From Alkalibacterium sp049389645 (lineage in GTDB: Bacteria; Bacillota; Bacilli; Lactobacillales; Carnobacteriaceae_A), in assembly GCF_049389645.1 (NCBI RefSeq), contig NZ_CP186540.1:1488001-1552000 (forward strand): a stretch of DNA of 64,000 nt. Reading direction: 5' to 3'. The position numbers and the translations under genes are program-made. Under the pieces are notes generated by a model. The model made no database searches and was not told the origin of the DNA. It worked only from the letters and a program-made list of their open reading frames with translations. Positions 16,754-25,893 of this stretch are shown here, piece by piece; the first letter of the stretch is position 1, and each line of letters opens with the position of its first letter.

Positions 16754-19096
16754 ATGATGAAATATGATTATGGAAACGGAGAAAACGAAAACTGGATCGT
16801 AGCAGAGGAGGTATTTTCTACCAAGTACTTAGGTAAAGTTGAATCCATATTGTCATTAGGAAACGGTTATATGGGATTGCGTTCGGTGACTGAAGAGTCT
16901 TATCTGAATGAACAGAGAAATTTATTAGTTAATGGCACGTTTAATAATTTTAGCGAAGAAGAAGTCCCAGAGCTTCCCAATATAGCCGACGTGACAAATA
17001 TAGATTTTAAAATTGATGGAGAACGCTTTTCACTAGAGTTTGGAGAAACCAAAAAATATATCAGATATTTGAATTTGAAAGAAGCCGAGCTGGTTAGAGA
17101 AATTGACTGGGTGTCACCTGACCAGAAACAATTAAGCTTTAAATTCAGACGTTTTGTCTCGTTAGAGGATCTACATTTAATCGGGCTGCAAATTGAAGTG
17201 ACCAACAATGGAGAGCAAGTAGATATAAGTTTTGAGTCTGGTATCGATGCCCAATTGACCAATACGGGTTCTCAACATTTTCATGAAGGTGAAAAAAGAA
17301 TATATGACAAAAAATTCTTGGAAACCATCCAAACGACAACTGAATCAAATATCGATATCGTCGTATTAACTGCTCACGATTTGAAGGTGAATAATGAATC
17401 GTTATTCATAGAACCCAAGATGGAAATCGCTAGAAGAAAAATGACTGTTAACTATGACCTGACATTAAATCAGGGAGATTCGCTGGTTATCGATAAGACC
17501 AGTATGGTTTATACAAGCCGAGATAACGAATGGGAAGGCGAATCGTATTCATTAAGTGAAATGAGAAAAGTAGCTTTATCAAATTTAAAAGCCAATAGTG
17601 AAAAAGGATACGATACAAATTTCAATGAGCATAAAAAAGCATGGGAAACTAAAGTGTGGAATGCTTATAATTTCAGGTTGAAAACGGATCGGTCGTTTGA
17701 TTTGCTGGCTTCAAGGTTTGCGATTTATCACTTGATGGTCATGGTCCCGGCTCACAGCGATAAAATGGGTATAGGAGCAAAAGCGTTAAGTGGAGAAGGA
17801 TACAGAGGGCATTCATTTTGGGATACTGAAATTTTCATCTTGCCATTCTTTACTTTCTTTAACCCTGAAATAGCCAAGTCATTACTTAAATATAGATACC
17901 ATGGGTTGATCGGTGCCAAGCAAAAAGCGTTAGATAATGATTACCAAGGAGCTATGTATCCTTGGGAAGCAGCTTATCCTTCTGATGGAGAAGTTACACC
18001 CGTATGGGGAGCTGTGGACATCGTAACGGGAGAACAGACCAAGATATGGAGTGGCTTTATTGAACAGCACATTACCGCCGATATAGCTTTTGCTGTCTAT
18101 CAGTACTATTCGGCCACTGGTGATGAAGCCTTCATGAATCAATACGGTTATGAAATCATTTTTGAAACAGCAAAATTCTGGTCCAGCCGATTAGAATGGA
18201 ATGATGAGAAAGATCAATATGAAATCAACGGAGTAATAGGGCCGGACGAATACAAAGAGCATGTAAATAATAATGCGTTCACCAACTACATGGCCCATTT
18301 CAATCTATCTTTAGCGATCGAGTATCATGATTCATTGCAAGCTAATAATGAAGAGTTGCTTGGTGAGCTTGACGAACGCACATCTATTTCAGCAGCTATG
18401 AATGATTTGAAGACAGCAAAAGAGAAGTTATATTTGCCTAAACCAGATAAAGAGTCGCTCGTTATTCCTCAGGATGATACGTATCTGTTGAAAAAGGAAA
18501 TAGATCTATCTAAATATAAAAATGCCGATACTGTAGGCAAACTGTTCGATGACTATAACCTTGACCAGGTGAACCAGATGCAGGTAAGCAAACAGGCAGA
18601 TGTCCTGGTATTACTCTACTTGATGGATCAGACTCATCATGAAATGAGCAAAGAACTTAAACAGGCAAACTTCGATTATTATGAACCACGCACCACTCAT
18701 GATTCATCCTTGAGCTTATCGACTCATGCTATAATAGCATCTGATATTAAGAATAAAACATTGGCGTATGATTTATATTCAAAAGCGATTCAAATAGATC
18801 TGGGTCCTAACATGCTTTCTTCTGATCCGGGTGTCCATGCTGCGTCAATTGGTGGCATATGGCAAATCATATTATTTGGGTTTGCAGGAGTAAGAGTCAA
18901 GAATACCAAACTGACGATCAATCCAAGCTTACCTGAAGAATGGGATGAACTGGGATTCGTATTCCAATGGCAAAACAAAGCCGTGCAGGTAGATATCACA
19001 AAGAGTGACTTTACAGTTACACCGCTAGATGATCAGCAGATCACTTTTGAGTGTGAAGGAAAAACGTACACGTCCACTGAAGCTATAACCATTTAA
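16754..19096 (+). CDS. GH65 glycoside phosphorylase (kojibiose/glucosylglycerol phosphorylase type)
   Basis: Cytosolic inverting phosphorylase that splits an alpha-glucoside with phosphate to give beta-glucose 1-phosphate. About 780 residues: N-terminal beta-sandwich (1-270), linker, (alpha/alpha)6 barrel (about 320-690) and C-terminal beta-sheet. The general acid is Glu about 499 in IGPDEYKEHVNNNAFTN. The stretch MYPWEAAYPSDGEVTPVWG...IEQHITADIAFAV resembles, from memory, kojibiose and 1,2-alpha-glucosylglycerol phosphorylases more than maltose or trehalose phosphorylases. The AAAAGGA site favours ATG 16754 among four nearby ATGs. Downstream are a sugar-binding lipoprotein and two permeases, so the substrate is imported intact. 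The exact disaccharide is unproven. Confidence 0.88.
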   Translation: MMKYDYGNGENENWIVAEEVFSTKYLGKVESILSLGNGYMGLRSVTEESYLNEQRNLLVNGTFNNFSEEEVPELPNIADVTNIDFKIDGERFSLEFGETKKYIRYLNLKEAELVREIDWVSPDQKQLSFKFRRFVSLEDLHLIGLQIEVTNNGEQVDISFESGIDAQLTNTGSQHFHEGEKRIYDKKFLETIQTTTESNIDIVVLTAHDLKVNNESLFIEPKMEIARRKMTVNYDLTLNQGDSLVIDKTSMVYTSRDNEWEGESYSLSEMRKVALSNLKANSEKGYDTNFNEHKKAWETKVWNAYNFRLKTDRSFDLLASRFAIYHLMVMVPAHSDKMGIGAKALSGEGYRGHSFWDTEIFILPFFTFFNPEIAKSLLKYRYHGLIGAKQKALDNDYQGAMYPWEAAYPSDGEVTPVWGAVDIVTGEQTKIWSGFIEQHITADIAFAVYQYYSATGDEAFMNQYGYEIIFETAKFWSSRLEWNDEKDQYEINGVIGPDEYKEHVNNNAFTNYMAHFNLSLAIEYHDSLQANNEELLGELDERTSISAAMNDLKTAKEKLYLPKPDKESLVIPQDDTYLLKKEIDLSKYKNADTVGKLFDDYNLDQVNQMQVSKQADVLVLLYLMDQTHHEMSKELKQANFDYYEPRTTHDSSLSLSTHAIIASDIKNKTLAYDLYSKAIQIDLGPNMLSSDPGVHAASIGGIWQIILFGFAGVRVKNTKLTINPSLPEEWDELGFVFQWQNKAVQVDITKSDFTVTPLDDQQITFECEGKTYTSTEAITI

Positions 19097-19120
19097 AAAT
19101 ATAACCTAGGAGGGTTACAC

Positions 19121-20398
19121 ATGAATAAATTCATTAAATCTTTAGGATTGGTTTCAACTATTGCTTTATTAGCTGCATGCAACAATGACGACGGGGCAAC
19201 TGACAACGATACGGGTGATGACGAAGAGGCTGTCTCAAACGAGACTGGTGGGAATGTGAATTTAGCTGTCTGGGGATCTTCTCCGGCTGAAACAAACGCA
19301 CTTGAAGAAACGATAAGCAGTTTTGAAGAAGAAACAGGAATCGAAGTTGAACTGGAAATTATTCAAGACAATTTCCAAGATGCCATGACCGCTAGATTTG
19401 CTGCAAATAATGCACCCGATGTCTTCTATCTGGAGGCCTTTGCTGCTCCAATGTTTATGGAAAGTGGCGTGCTTGAAAATCTTTCAGGTGAAATAGATGA
19501 TGTGGATGACTTTTTTGATCCTCTAATTGACGTTTTCCGCAGCGGTGAAGATGAACTGTATGCAGTTCCGAAAGATTATTCTACCTTAGCGTTGTATGTT
19601 AATGAAGACATATTAGAAGCAGCGGGATATAGTGTCGAAGATATTCCTCGCGACTGGGATGATTTACTGGCTTTTGCAGATGAGTTGCAAGACAATTTAG
19701 AAGATGATCAGGCAGCAATGCTTTTTGACTCATCACTTGCGAGACACTACAGTGCATTCATCAATAATGGACTAGATCCCGCAGGAGAAGAAGGAAGCGC
19801 TGATTTCACATCAAATCCTGAAGTCATTGACTATTTCCAGTCGATTATAGATGGTAAAGAAGCTGGATATATGCAAAACCCTCAAATCGATATGGGAATC
19901 GACTCAGCTGGCGCTGCCTTTGGTGCAAACAGAGCGGCTATGATGATGGAAGGGAACTGGGTAATCAGTGCGTTGGATCAAGAATACTCAGATTTGAATT
20001 ATGCTGTTATTGAGTCTCCAACTATCAATGGAGAAGAACAATCAATGACCTTCAGTGTCGGGTATGCTGTTTCAAAAGATTCAGAAAACAGAGATGAAGC
20101 AATTTCGTTCATCAACTACATGACCAATGCTGGTCTCAAACAATGGAGTGAGTTATCAGGTACTTTACCTCCACGAGGATCGATTGCTGATGAAATGAAT
20201 CTGTTTGACAACCCTGTATTAGCACCTCATGTGTTGGCTGCAGAATATGGAACAGTTTGGAGTTCAGGCGAAAGTCTGCCCGTAGTTTCAGCTGCTTTTG
20301 ACAACTATTTCCAAGCAGCAATCAATGGAAATATGACCGTTGAAGAAGCGCTACAAGCTGCAGAAGATGAAGCAAACGCAGAATTAGATAGAAGATAA
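19121..20398 (+). CDS. Sugar ABC transporter substrate-binding lipoprotein
   Basis: Family-1 (MalE-like) extracellular solute-binding protein, about 425 residues. The signal peptide ends in the lipobox LLAAC, with Cys20 as the lipidated residue, followed by an acidic Asn/Asp/Gly linker to about residue 42. Mature-domain hallmarks are VNLAVWGSSPAETNALEETISSFEEETGIEVE, NAPDVFYLEA, and MMMEGNWVISALD. The neighbouring permeases and phosphorylase indicate an alpha-glucosyl sugar or polyol glucoside. It is 24 bp after the phosphorylase gene. A stem-loop follows before the permease genes. No ATPase gene is in the operon, so a shared MsmK-type ATPase elsewhere is likely. Confidence 0.9.
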   Translation: MNKFIKSLGLVSTIALLAACNNDDGATDNDTGDDEEAVSNETGGNVNLAVWGSSPAETNALEETISSFEEETGIEVELEIIQDNFQDAMTARFAANNAPDVFYLEAFAAPMFMESGVLENLSGEIDDVDDFFDPLIDVFRSGEDELYAVPKDYSTLALYVNEDILEAAGYSVEDIPRDWDDLLAFADELQDNLEDDQAAMLFDSSLARHYSAFINNGLDPAGEEGSADFTSNPEVIDYFQSIIDGKEAGYMQNPQIDMGIDSAGAAFGANRAAMMMEGNWVISALDQEYSDLNYAVIESPTINGEEQSMTFSVGYAVSKDSENRDEAISFINYMTNAGLKQWSELSGTLPPRGSIADEMNLFDNPVLAPHVLAAEYGTVWSSGESLPVVSAAFDNYFQAAINGNMTVEEALQAAEDEANAELDRR

Positions 20399-20404
20399 AA
20401 AAGT

Positions 20405-20434
20405 CAACTCCAGATGATTTAATAGTCTGGAGTT
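20405..20434 (+). promoter_or_regulatory. Intercistronic stem-loop between binding protein and permeases
   Basis: CAACTCCAGA (20405-20414) pairs perfectly with TCTGGAGTTG (20425-20434). No U-run follows, so it is more likely an mRNA-stabilising or partial-stop element that raises binding-protein output over permease output. Confidence 0.6.
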
Positions 20435-20461
20435 GAGTTCTATACATGGGGAGTAATCAAA

Positions 20462-21343
20462 ATGAGAAAAAAAAGAAAAAATAATATCCAAGGTTTAATA
20501 TTTATGGCTCCTGCTGCGTTAGCTGCTACTGTATTTATTGTCGTACCGATTGCTTACGCTTTTTTCATGATGTTTTTCAATATCAATCTTTTATCTGGAA
20601 CGCGTACCTTTATAGGGTTTGATAATTTCGGGAAAATCATTAGTGATCCAAGATTTTGGGCAGCGCTAAGGAATACAACGACTTACGTTGTCGTCGTTGT
20701 CCCAATACAGACAGCGATCGCCCTGATCATGGCAGCCTTATTGAATAGTAAAATCAAATTTAATCGGGTGTTTTTAACCGTTATGTTTATCCCGACATTG
20801 ACCTCTTCATCCGCGATGACGCTTATCTTTATGTGGTTGTTCAATAATAACGGATTGATTGTTAATCAGATCGAACAATTGACGGGAATCAGAACGCAGT
20901 TTCTCACCAATCCTGATTTAGCGTTGAGTGTTATCATGATCATGAATATCTTCTCAACCGTTCCACATTTCATGGTCGTCTTTTTATCCGGATTGCAAGA
21001 CATCCCGACTAACTTGTATGAGGCTTCTTCCATCGACGGAGCCTCTAAAATCAGGCAATTCTTCCATGTGACCATTCCACAATTAATGCCGATCTTATTC
21101 TACGTGGTCACAATGGGTGTTGTAGGAACGTTCCAAATTTTCGATCAGGCCTTTATACTATCTGGAGGAACTGGCGGTCCACAAAATGCCACATTGACCT
21201 TTACGCTGTATATCTATCAGCTGGCATTTACAAGCAATGATATGGGAAGAGCCACGGCGATGTCCTTCATATTAGGATTGATCATCTTTACCTTTACGGC
21301 GATAATCAACAAAGTAATGAAAGCAGATGAGATGAATGGGTGA
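20462..21343 (+). CDS. Sugar ABC transporter permease (MalF/UgpA type)
   Basis: Inner-membrane permease of about 293 residues with six predicted helices. It begins KKRKNNIQGLIFMAPAALAATVFIVVPIAYAFFMMF. The cytoplasmic EAA loop that docks the ATPase reads YEASSIDGASKIRQFFHVTIPQLMPI near residues 193-218. GGTGGPQNATLTFTLYIYQLAF is the usual sixth-segment motif of this class. It pairs with the next gene to form the channel. The start ATG at 20462 follows a GGGGAG site. The next permease starts 6 bp after its stop. Confidence 0.9.
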   Translation: MRKKRKNNIQGLIFMAPAALAATVFIVVPIAYAFFMMFFNINLLSGTRTFIGFDNFGKIISDPRFWAALRNTTTYVVVVVPIQTAIALIMAALLNSKIKFNRVFLTVMFIPTLTSSSAMTLIFMWLFNNNGLIVNQIEQLTGIRTQFLTNPDLALSVIMIMNIFSTVPHFMVVFLSGLQDIPTNLYEASSIDGASKIRQFFHVTIPQLMPILFYVVTMGVVGTFQIFDQAFILSGGTGGPQNATLTFTLYIYQLAFTSNDMGRATAMSFILGLIIFTFTAIINKVMKADEMNG

Positions 21344-21349
21344 TAGAAA

Positions 21350-22177
21350 ATGAAAAAAGAAAATAAAACACTGAAAATAATCGTTTACACAATATTGATA
21401 CTGTACAGTTTACTGACCCTTTTCCCGTTTGCCTGGAGTATTTTGACATCTTTCAAGTCTACAGCTGAAATAGCCTCAGGCGGAACATTTTTCCCGGAAA
21501 GTTGGAGTTTATCGGGTTGGACAACGTTATTTGAATCTCAATATACAACATGGGTTAGAAACTCACTGGTCGTGGCATTAATTACCACAGTATTGAACGT
21601 CATGTTTAATACGATGGCAGGTTATGCCTTTGCCAGAATAGATTTTTTTGGACGTAAATTTTTATTCAGCCTAATGCTGTTGTTGATCATGATACCCGGG
21701 CAAGTTACGATGATACCATTATATATAGTGGTATCCAATCTTGGTCTGATCAATACGCACAGTTCCATTGTTTTAACCTCGATGATCAATATCGCTTATA
21801 TCTTCATGATGAGACAATTTTTCATCAATTTCCCTAGAGAAGTTGAAGAAGCTGCCTCCATGGATGGGTTGAGTACTTTAGGTATCTTTTTCAAAATCGT
21901 TTTACCTAATGCGAAACCTGCCATTGCCACTCAAGCTATTTTTATATTCATGGGTGTATGGAATGAATTTATGAGACCACTGTTGTTCCTTTCGAGTCCT
22001 GATAAATACCTTTTGACGCAGGGATTGAATGCCTTATCTAATCAGTATAGAAACATAACGGCCTGGGATATCATCATGGCCGGGGCTATATTCTCTGTCA
22101 TTCCAATATTCATTCTGTTTATCTTCCTGAATAAATACTTTATTTCTACAAATGACAGAAGTGTAGGGAGTAAATAA
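21350..22177 (+). CDS. Sugar ABC transporter permease (MalG/UgpE type)
   Basis: Second channel subunit, about 275 residues, six helices. The N-terminal LYSLLTLFPFAWSILTSFKS and the EAA loop VEEAASMDGLSTLGIFFKIVLPNAKPA near residues 162-189 mark it as the MalG-type partner. The C-terminus IFSVIPIFILFIFLNKYF is the typical last helix. It begins 6 bp after the MalF-type gene, so the two are translationally coupled. The LacI regulator follows after a 105-bp gap that holds its own promoter-like element. Confidence 0.9.
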   Translation: MKKENKTLKIIVYTILILYSLLTLFPFAWSILTSFKSTAEIASGGTFFPESWSLSGWTTLFESQYTTWVRNSLVVALITTVLNVMFNTMAGYAFARIDFFGRKFLFSLMLLLIMIPGQVTMIPLYIVVSNLGLINTHSSIVLTSMINIAYIFMMRQFFINFPREVEEAASMDGLSTLGIFFKIVLPNAKPAIATQAIFIFMGVWNEFMRPLLFLSSPDKYLLTQGLNALSNQYRNITAWDIIMAGAIFSVIPIFILFIFLNKYFISTNDRSVGSK

Positions 22178-22213
22178 TAGATCGAATAAATGGAATAACT
22201 ATCAAAATCATTA

Positions 22214-22222
22214 TGCTATAAT
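22214..22222 (+). promoter_or_regulatory. Extended -10 promoter candidate for the LacI-family gene
   Basis: TGCTATAAT is a perfect extended -10 (TGNTATAAT), 61 bp before the regulator start. No good -35 is seen at 17 bp, as is common for extended -10 promoters. It would let the regulator be made independently of the operon. Confidence 0.5.
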
Positions 22223-22282
22223 AGTAAGTATCTGATTAATCGGCCTAGAAATATAAAATATCAAGCAAAGGGGGAAAGGCAC

Positions 22283-23308
22283 ATGACTACCATTAAAGAT
22301 GTGGCAAAAGCGGCAGGTGTATCAGTCGCAATGGTTTCCAAAGCTTTGAATAATTATCCTGATGTAAGTCCGACAACGAGAGAAAAAGTGAAAATGATGG
22401 CAGAGCAGATGAATTATTCTCCTAATGTCGTAGCCAAAAATCTTTCCTCTAAAAATCAAAAAACGATCGCCATGATTTCGTCAGGTTTCCTGAGTTCAGA
22501 AAGTTTGGATAATAGTAACTCTTTTGATATTTTTAAAGGTGTTTACGAAGCGACCGAAGAAGCCGGTTACGAATTGGCGATGTATTTTATTGAAAGTAAG
22601 AAGCAGGAAACAAAAGATTATGCAAAATTTTGCAGAGATCGAAATATTAGAGGCGTCGTTTTATCGGGAATCAGATTAGATGACCCTTATTTTGAATCGC
22701 TATTGGAAACTAACATTCCTTGTGTATTGATAGATGTCAAAGTACCTAATGATAATCGATTAATTGGCAGTGTGAGTATCGATAATATCCGTGCGACGTA
22801 TGAAATCGGAGACTATTTGATTTCTAATAATCACCATAATATTGCAATTGTGAGTGGGGCGCAAAAGACAGATGTTAATACGCAAAGAATGAAAGGCATA
22901 TCTATGGTAGCTGATGAGAAGGGGATCTCGATCGAAGGAAAGATAATCGATGGTGATTTTAAAGAACAGACTGCCTATGAAAATGTTAAACACTATTTGA
23001 CTTCCAACAAAGCTGATCTTCCAACAGCGATAGTTTGCTTTAGTGATATCATGGCACTAGGAACATTGAAAGCCATTAATGAAATGGGACTAAATGTACC
23101 GGAAGACATTTCTTTGACCGGTTTTGATGGGTTGAAAATTATTGATTATACCAACCCGTCGATTACAACAATAAAACAACCGTTTAGAGAAATGGGTTAT
23201 GAAGCGGCTAAACTAGTCATGCGGATCATGGAAGGTAAGTCAGAAACCAACGAAAAAATTGTTCCCCATGAAATGATTATGAATAATAGTGTGAAGAAAT
23301 TAAACTAA
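22283..23308 (+). CDS. LacI-family transcriptional regulator of the GH65 operon
   Basis: DNA-binding repressor with a sugar-sensing periplasmic-binding-protein fold, about 341 residues. The helix-turn-helix is TTIKDVAKAAGVSVAMVSKA at residues 2-21, followed by the hinge helix around NVVAKNLSSK. The effector domain includes IASISS-type strands, GVVLSGIR, and the late FSDIMALGTLKAINEMGLNVPEDISLTGFDG. As the last gene of a GH65/ABC operon it most likely binds the twin AAAACGTTTT operators 5.5 kb upstream, with the imported sugar as inducer. GGGGGAAAGG precedes the ATG. Confidence 0.9.
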   Translation: MTTIKDVAKAAGVSVAMVSKALNNYPDVSPTTREKVKMMAEQMNYSPNVVAKNLSSKNQKTIAMISSGFLSSESLDNSNSFDIFKGVYEATEEAGYELAMYFIESKKQETKDYAKFCRDRNIRGVVLSGIRLDDPYFESLLETNIPCVLIDVKVPNDNRLIGSVSIDNIRATYEIGDYLISNNHHNIAIVSGAQKTDVNTQRMKGISMVADEKGISIEGKIIDGDFKEQTAYENVKHYLTSNKADLPTAIVCFSDIMALGTLKAINEMGLNVPEDISLTGFDGLKIIDYTNPSITTIKQPFREMGYEAAKLVMRIMEGKSETNEKIVPHEMIMNNSVKKLN

Positions 23309-23679
23309 TATCGAGAGATACCAAAAACACCTATCTATTTTAGCCTTCAAGTTAAAATGGATAGGTGTTTTTTTGGTGCCTCAAAAGTCTGAACGGTAAG
23401 GGCCGGTCTGCTTGAATTGTAAAAGCATGCTTTGAATGGTTATAATATTAAAAGTGAGAGGGTATCGTAAAGGGAGCACTTATAGAACGGGGAAAGTTGG
23501 GCGTATTAGCGACCTATCGAATGACCCTTTAATTAGCTGTTAAGTCTGTCAGTCGTTTGGATGTGCTGGAAGGTGAATCGGATGAGATTTTTGGACATGG
23601 AACTGAAGAATGAGCTAAGGACTATAAAGCATATGAGTCATAAAAAGTACTATCAAAACAGTTGAGAAAGGAGATCGAT
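23309..23679. other. 371-bp intergenic region
   Basis: Begins with the terminator at 23323-23372. The remaining 300 bp carry only short interrupted frames (for example a 35-codon frame at about 23434-23541) without ribosome sites. It could be the remains of a lost gene, but I recognise nothing. Confidence 0.4.
23323..23372 (+). terminator. Terminator of the GH65/ABC/LacI operon
   Basis: AAAAACACCTATC pairs with GATAGGTGTTTTTTT (with internal pairing of ATTTTAG...TTAAAAT). It is 14 bp after the regulator stop. Confidence 0.88.
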
Positions 23680-24663
23680 ATGAAAGCATGGACAATCGAA
23701 AAGCCAGGGAACAGAGAGGTCTTGAAACTACAAGAATACATAACACCCGTTCCCAAAGAGGGCGAACTGCTACTCGAAGTCAAAGCGGCGGGTATTAACC
23801 GAACAGACATATTGACACGAGGAAACGAATCGCTGGAAGCACCGTATCCTATTTTAGGTATTGAAGTGAGTGGGGTCGTGATTGAAAACCGGTCAACAGA
23901 TCCGGAGCTGAATGCTGGAACCCGCGTTTGCGGCTTGGTCAATCACGGTGGATACAGCGAATATGTCACGATGCCGGCCGACCGTGCCATAATCTTACCC
24001 GATAATCTGTCATTTGAAGAAGGCGCGGCAATCCCAGAAGTCTTCCTGACCGCTTATCAAACCGTGTACTGGTTAGGCGAATTGAAAGAAAAGGAAAAGA
24101 TCCTGATTCATGCTGCGGGGAGTGGGGTCGGAACCGCGGCTATTCAACTCGCAAGTCAACTGAGCCAGGCCGCTATTTTTGCGACTGCTGGACACAGTGA
24201 CAAACTGGAAAAAGCTAAAGAACTTGGAGCTCATGTCTTGATCAATTATAAAAAGGAAGCTTTTGACAAAAGAGTAAGTGAACTGACAGAAAATTCCGGG
24301 GTAGACGTCATACTGGACTTTGTCGGGGCATCTTACTGGGAGATGAATCTGGCGAGTTGTGCAGTGGATGCACGGTGGATACTGATCGGGACTCTAGGTG
24401 GTACATCTGTTGAGAACGTATCGTTAATTGAATTAATAAAAAAACGTGTCGCACTCAGAGCAACGTTGCTTACACCGAGAAGTGATGCCTATAAAGCTCA
24501 GCTGACTCAAGAATTTTCTCAGATAGCTATGCCGCTTTTTGAAGAAAAGAAAATCAGTCCGGTCATTCATTCAGTTGTTCCCTTCGATGAGTTGCCAGAA
24601 GCGCATCGAATGATGGAAGATAATGAAAATATCGGTAAAATCATTTTAAAGGTGAAAAAGTGA
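23680..24663 (+). CDS. Zinc-free quinone oxidoreductase-like MDR protein
   Basis: NADPH-dependent oxidoreductase of the medium-chain dehydrogenase superfamily, closest in feel to the PIG3/QOR group. About 327 residues. It has the N-terminal GroES-like domain (AAGINRTDILTRG at about 38-50), the cofactor domain with the AAGSGVGTAAIQLA motif near residue 145, and the C-terminal GKIILKVKK. The cysteine ligands of zinc-dependent alcohol dehydrogenases are missing. An open frame begins at TTG 23662, but AGAAAGGAG places the start at ATG 23680. Likely single gene; an aldo/keto reductase follows after 110 bp. Confidence 0.87.
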   Translation: MKAWTIEKPGNREVLKLQEYITPVPKEGELLLEVKAAGINRTDILTRGNESLEAPYPILGIEVSGVVIENRSTDPELNAGTRVCGLVNHGGYSEYVTMPADRAIILPDNLSFEEGAAIPEVFLTAYQTVYWLGELKEKEKILIHAAGSGVGTAAIQLASQLSQAAIFATAGHSDKLEKAKELGAHVLINYKKEAFDKRVSELTENSGVDVILDFVGASYWEMNLASCAVDARWILIGTLGGTSVENVSLIELIKKRVALRATLLTPRSDAYKAQLTQEFSQIAMPLFEEKKISPVIHSVVPFDELPEAHRMMEDNENIGKIILKVKK

Positions 24664-24773
24664 TGATCAATCAGGTACGGTATCTTGTGAGCTAACCACT
24701 GTCAGTGGATTCTTTGTGAAAAGGTATGTAATATTGATAATAAGAAGAAAAAAATTTAGGGGTGAAAAGATAA

Positions 24774-25709
24774 ATGAAAAAACGCATGATGGGTAATACA
24801 GGTATTGAAGTATCAGAAGTTGGTTTTGGTGCATGGCAGTTAGGCAACGAAACCGATTGGGGAAAGATGGCCGATGAGGATGCAATCGGTTTAGTTCACG
24901 AAGCGTTGGAGGCCGGTTGTAATTTTTTTGATACAGCACCTAACTATGGATTTGGAAAAAGTGAAGAGCTCCTAGGCAAAGCCTTGAAAGGAAGAAGAGA
25001 CCAGGTCGTTATCAGCAGTAAATGCGGTCATCACACGGATGACGTACAGAGCTTTGAACCTGAAAAACTGCTGGAATCTGTCGAAGGAAGCCTCAAGCGG
25101 TTGAATACGGACTACCTTGACAGTCTCCTCCTGCATAATCCACCGTTTTCTGCGCTCGATCAACATTCACCGCAATTCGAAATGCTTGAAAAACTGAAAA
25201 AGCAGGGGAAAATCAGAGCCTACGGGGCTTCGGTGGATACAGCCAAAGAAATCAATGCACTACTGGATAAAACAAACAGTCAGATTATTGAAGTCATGTT
25301 TAATGCTTTTTATCAGGAACCACTGCCTGCAATGAAACGTGCCTATGACGAAGGTGTCGGTCTGATCGTGAAAGTACCTTTAGACTCCGGATGGCTCACG
25401 GGTAAATATGATGCGAACACTACCTTCACGGGTATCAGAAGCCGATGGAGCAAAGAAGACATCAAAAAACGTGCGGAACTAGTGGATAAAGTTCGTGGCA
25501 TAATAGGTGAAGACGAGTCGATGGTTAAAGTCGCCTTGCAGTATATCCTGTCATTTAAGGAAATATCGACGGTTATTCCGGGTGCTAAAAATAGTCAGCA
25601 ATTACAGCAGAATCTTTCTGCCTCGAAAGAGCTCTTGTCAGAAGATATGATGCAGGCATTAAGAGGCTTATGGATTGAAGAAATAAAAGGTAAATCGTTA
25701 CCCTGGTAA
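24774..25709 (+). CDS. Aldo/keto reductase with intact tetrad
   Basis: NADPH-dependent carbonyl reductase of about 311 residues, in the YghZ/Tas-like branch of the superfamily. The catalytic tetrad is complete: D53 and Y58 (FFDTAPNYGFGKSEELLGKA), K83 (ISSKCG) and H121 (LLLHNP). The C-terminal VIPGAKNSQQLQQNLSA is the usual cofactor-binding end. The physiological substrate is unknown. GGGGTGAAAAG lies before the ATG at 24774. It contrasts with the gene at 14508, which has lost two of these four residues. Confidence 0.88.
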   Translation: MKKRMMGNTGIEVSEVGFGAWQLGNETDWGKMADEDAIGLVHEALEAGCNFFDTAPNYGFGKSEELLGKALKGRRDQVVISSKCGHHTDDVQSFEPEKLLESVEGSLKRLNTDYLDSLLLHNPPFSALDQHSPQFEMLEKLKKQGKIRAYGASVDTAKEINALLDKTNSQIIEVMFNAFYQEPLPAMKRAYDEGVGLIVKVPLDSGWLTGKYDANTTFTGIRSRWSKEDIKKRAELVDKVRGIIGEDESMVKVALQYILSFKEISTVIPGAKNSQQLQQNLSASKELLSEDMMQALRGLWIEEIKGKSLPW

Positions 25710-25749
25710 GAATTTCAGGAAAAGTAAAGACTAACTAAGAAGAAGAAAC

Positions 25750-25825
25750 AAGCCGAATAGCCTCATCTTTGGGAGTCCTCAATGGTGAAAGCCATTGAGT
25801 TAGGCAAATACAGTTACGGCTATTG
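25750..25825. other. Structured intergenic segment
   Basis: An inner hairpin CTCAATGG (25778-25785) / CCATTGAG (25792-25799) is nested inside AATAGCC (25756-25762) / GGCTATT (25818-25824). This predicts a compact two-stem RNA between two convergent genes. I cannot match it to a known riboswitch or small RNA. Confidence 0.3.
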
Positions 25826-25839
25826 AAAATAAAAGAATA

Positions 25840-25881
25840 AATAGCGGGAAAGCTCAATTTTTAATGAGCTTTCCCGCTATT
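25840..25881. terminator. Bidirectional terminator
   Basis: AATAGCGGGAAAGCTCA (25840-25856) pairs perfectly with TGAGCTTTCCCGCTATT (25865-25881), with A and T tracts on both sides. It lies between a plus-strand and a minus-strand gene. Confidence 0.85.
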
Positions 25882-25893
25882 TCAATATTATAT

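Noticed and set aside
23434..23660. Short interrupted frames, possible remnant gene
   Set aside because: No recognisable protein similarity or ribosome site; evidence is too thin for a pseudogene call.
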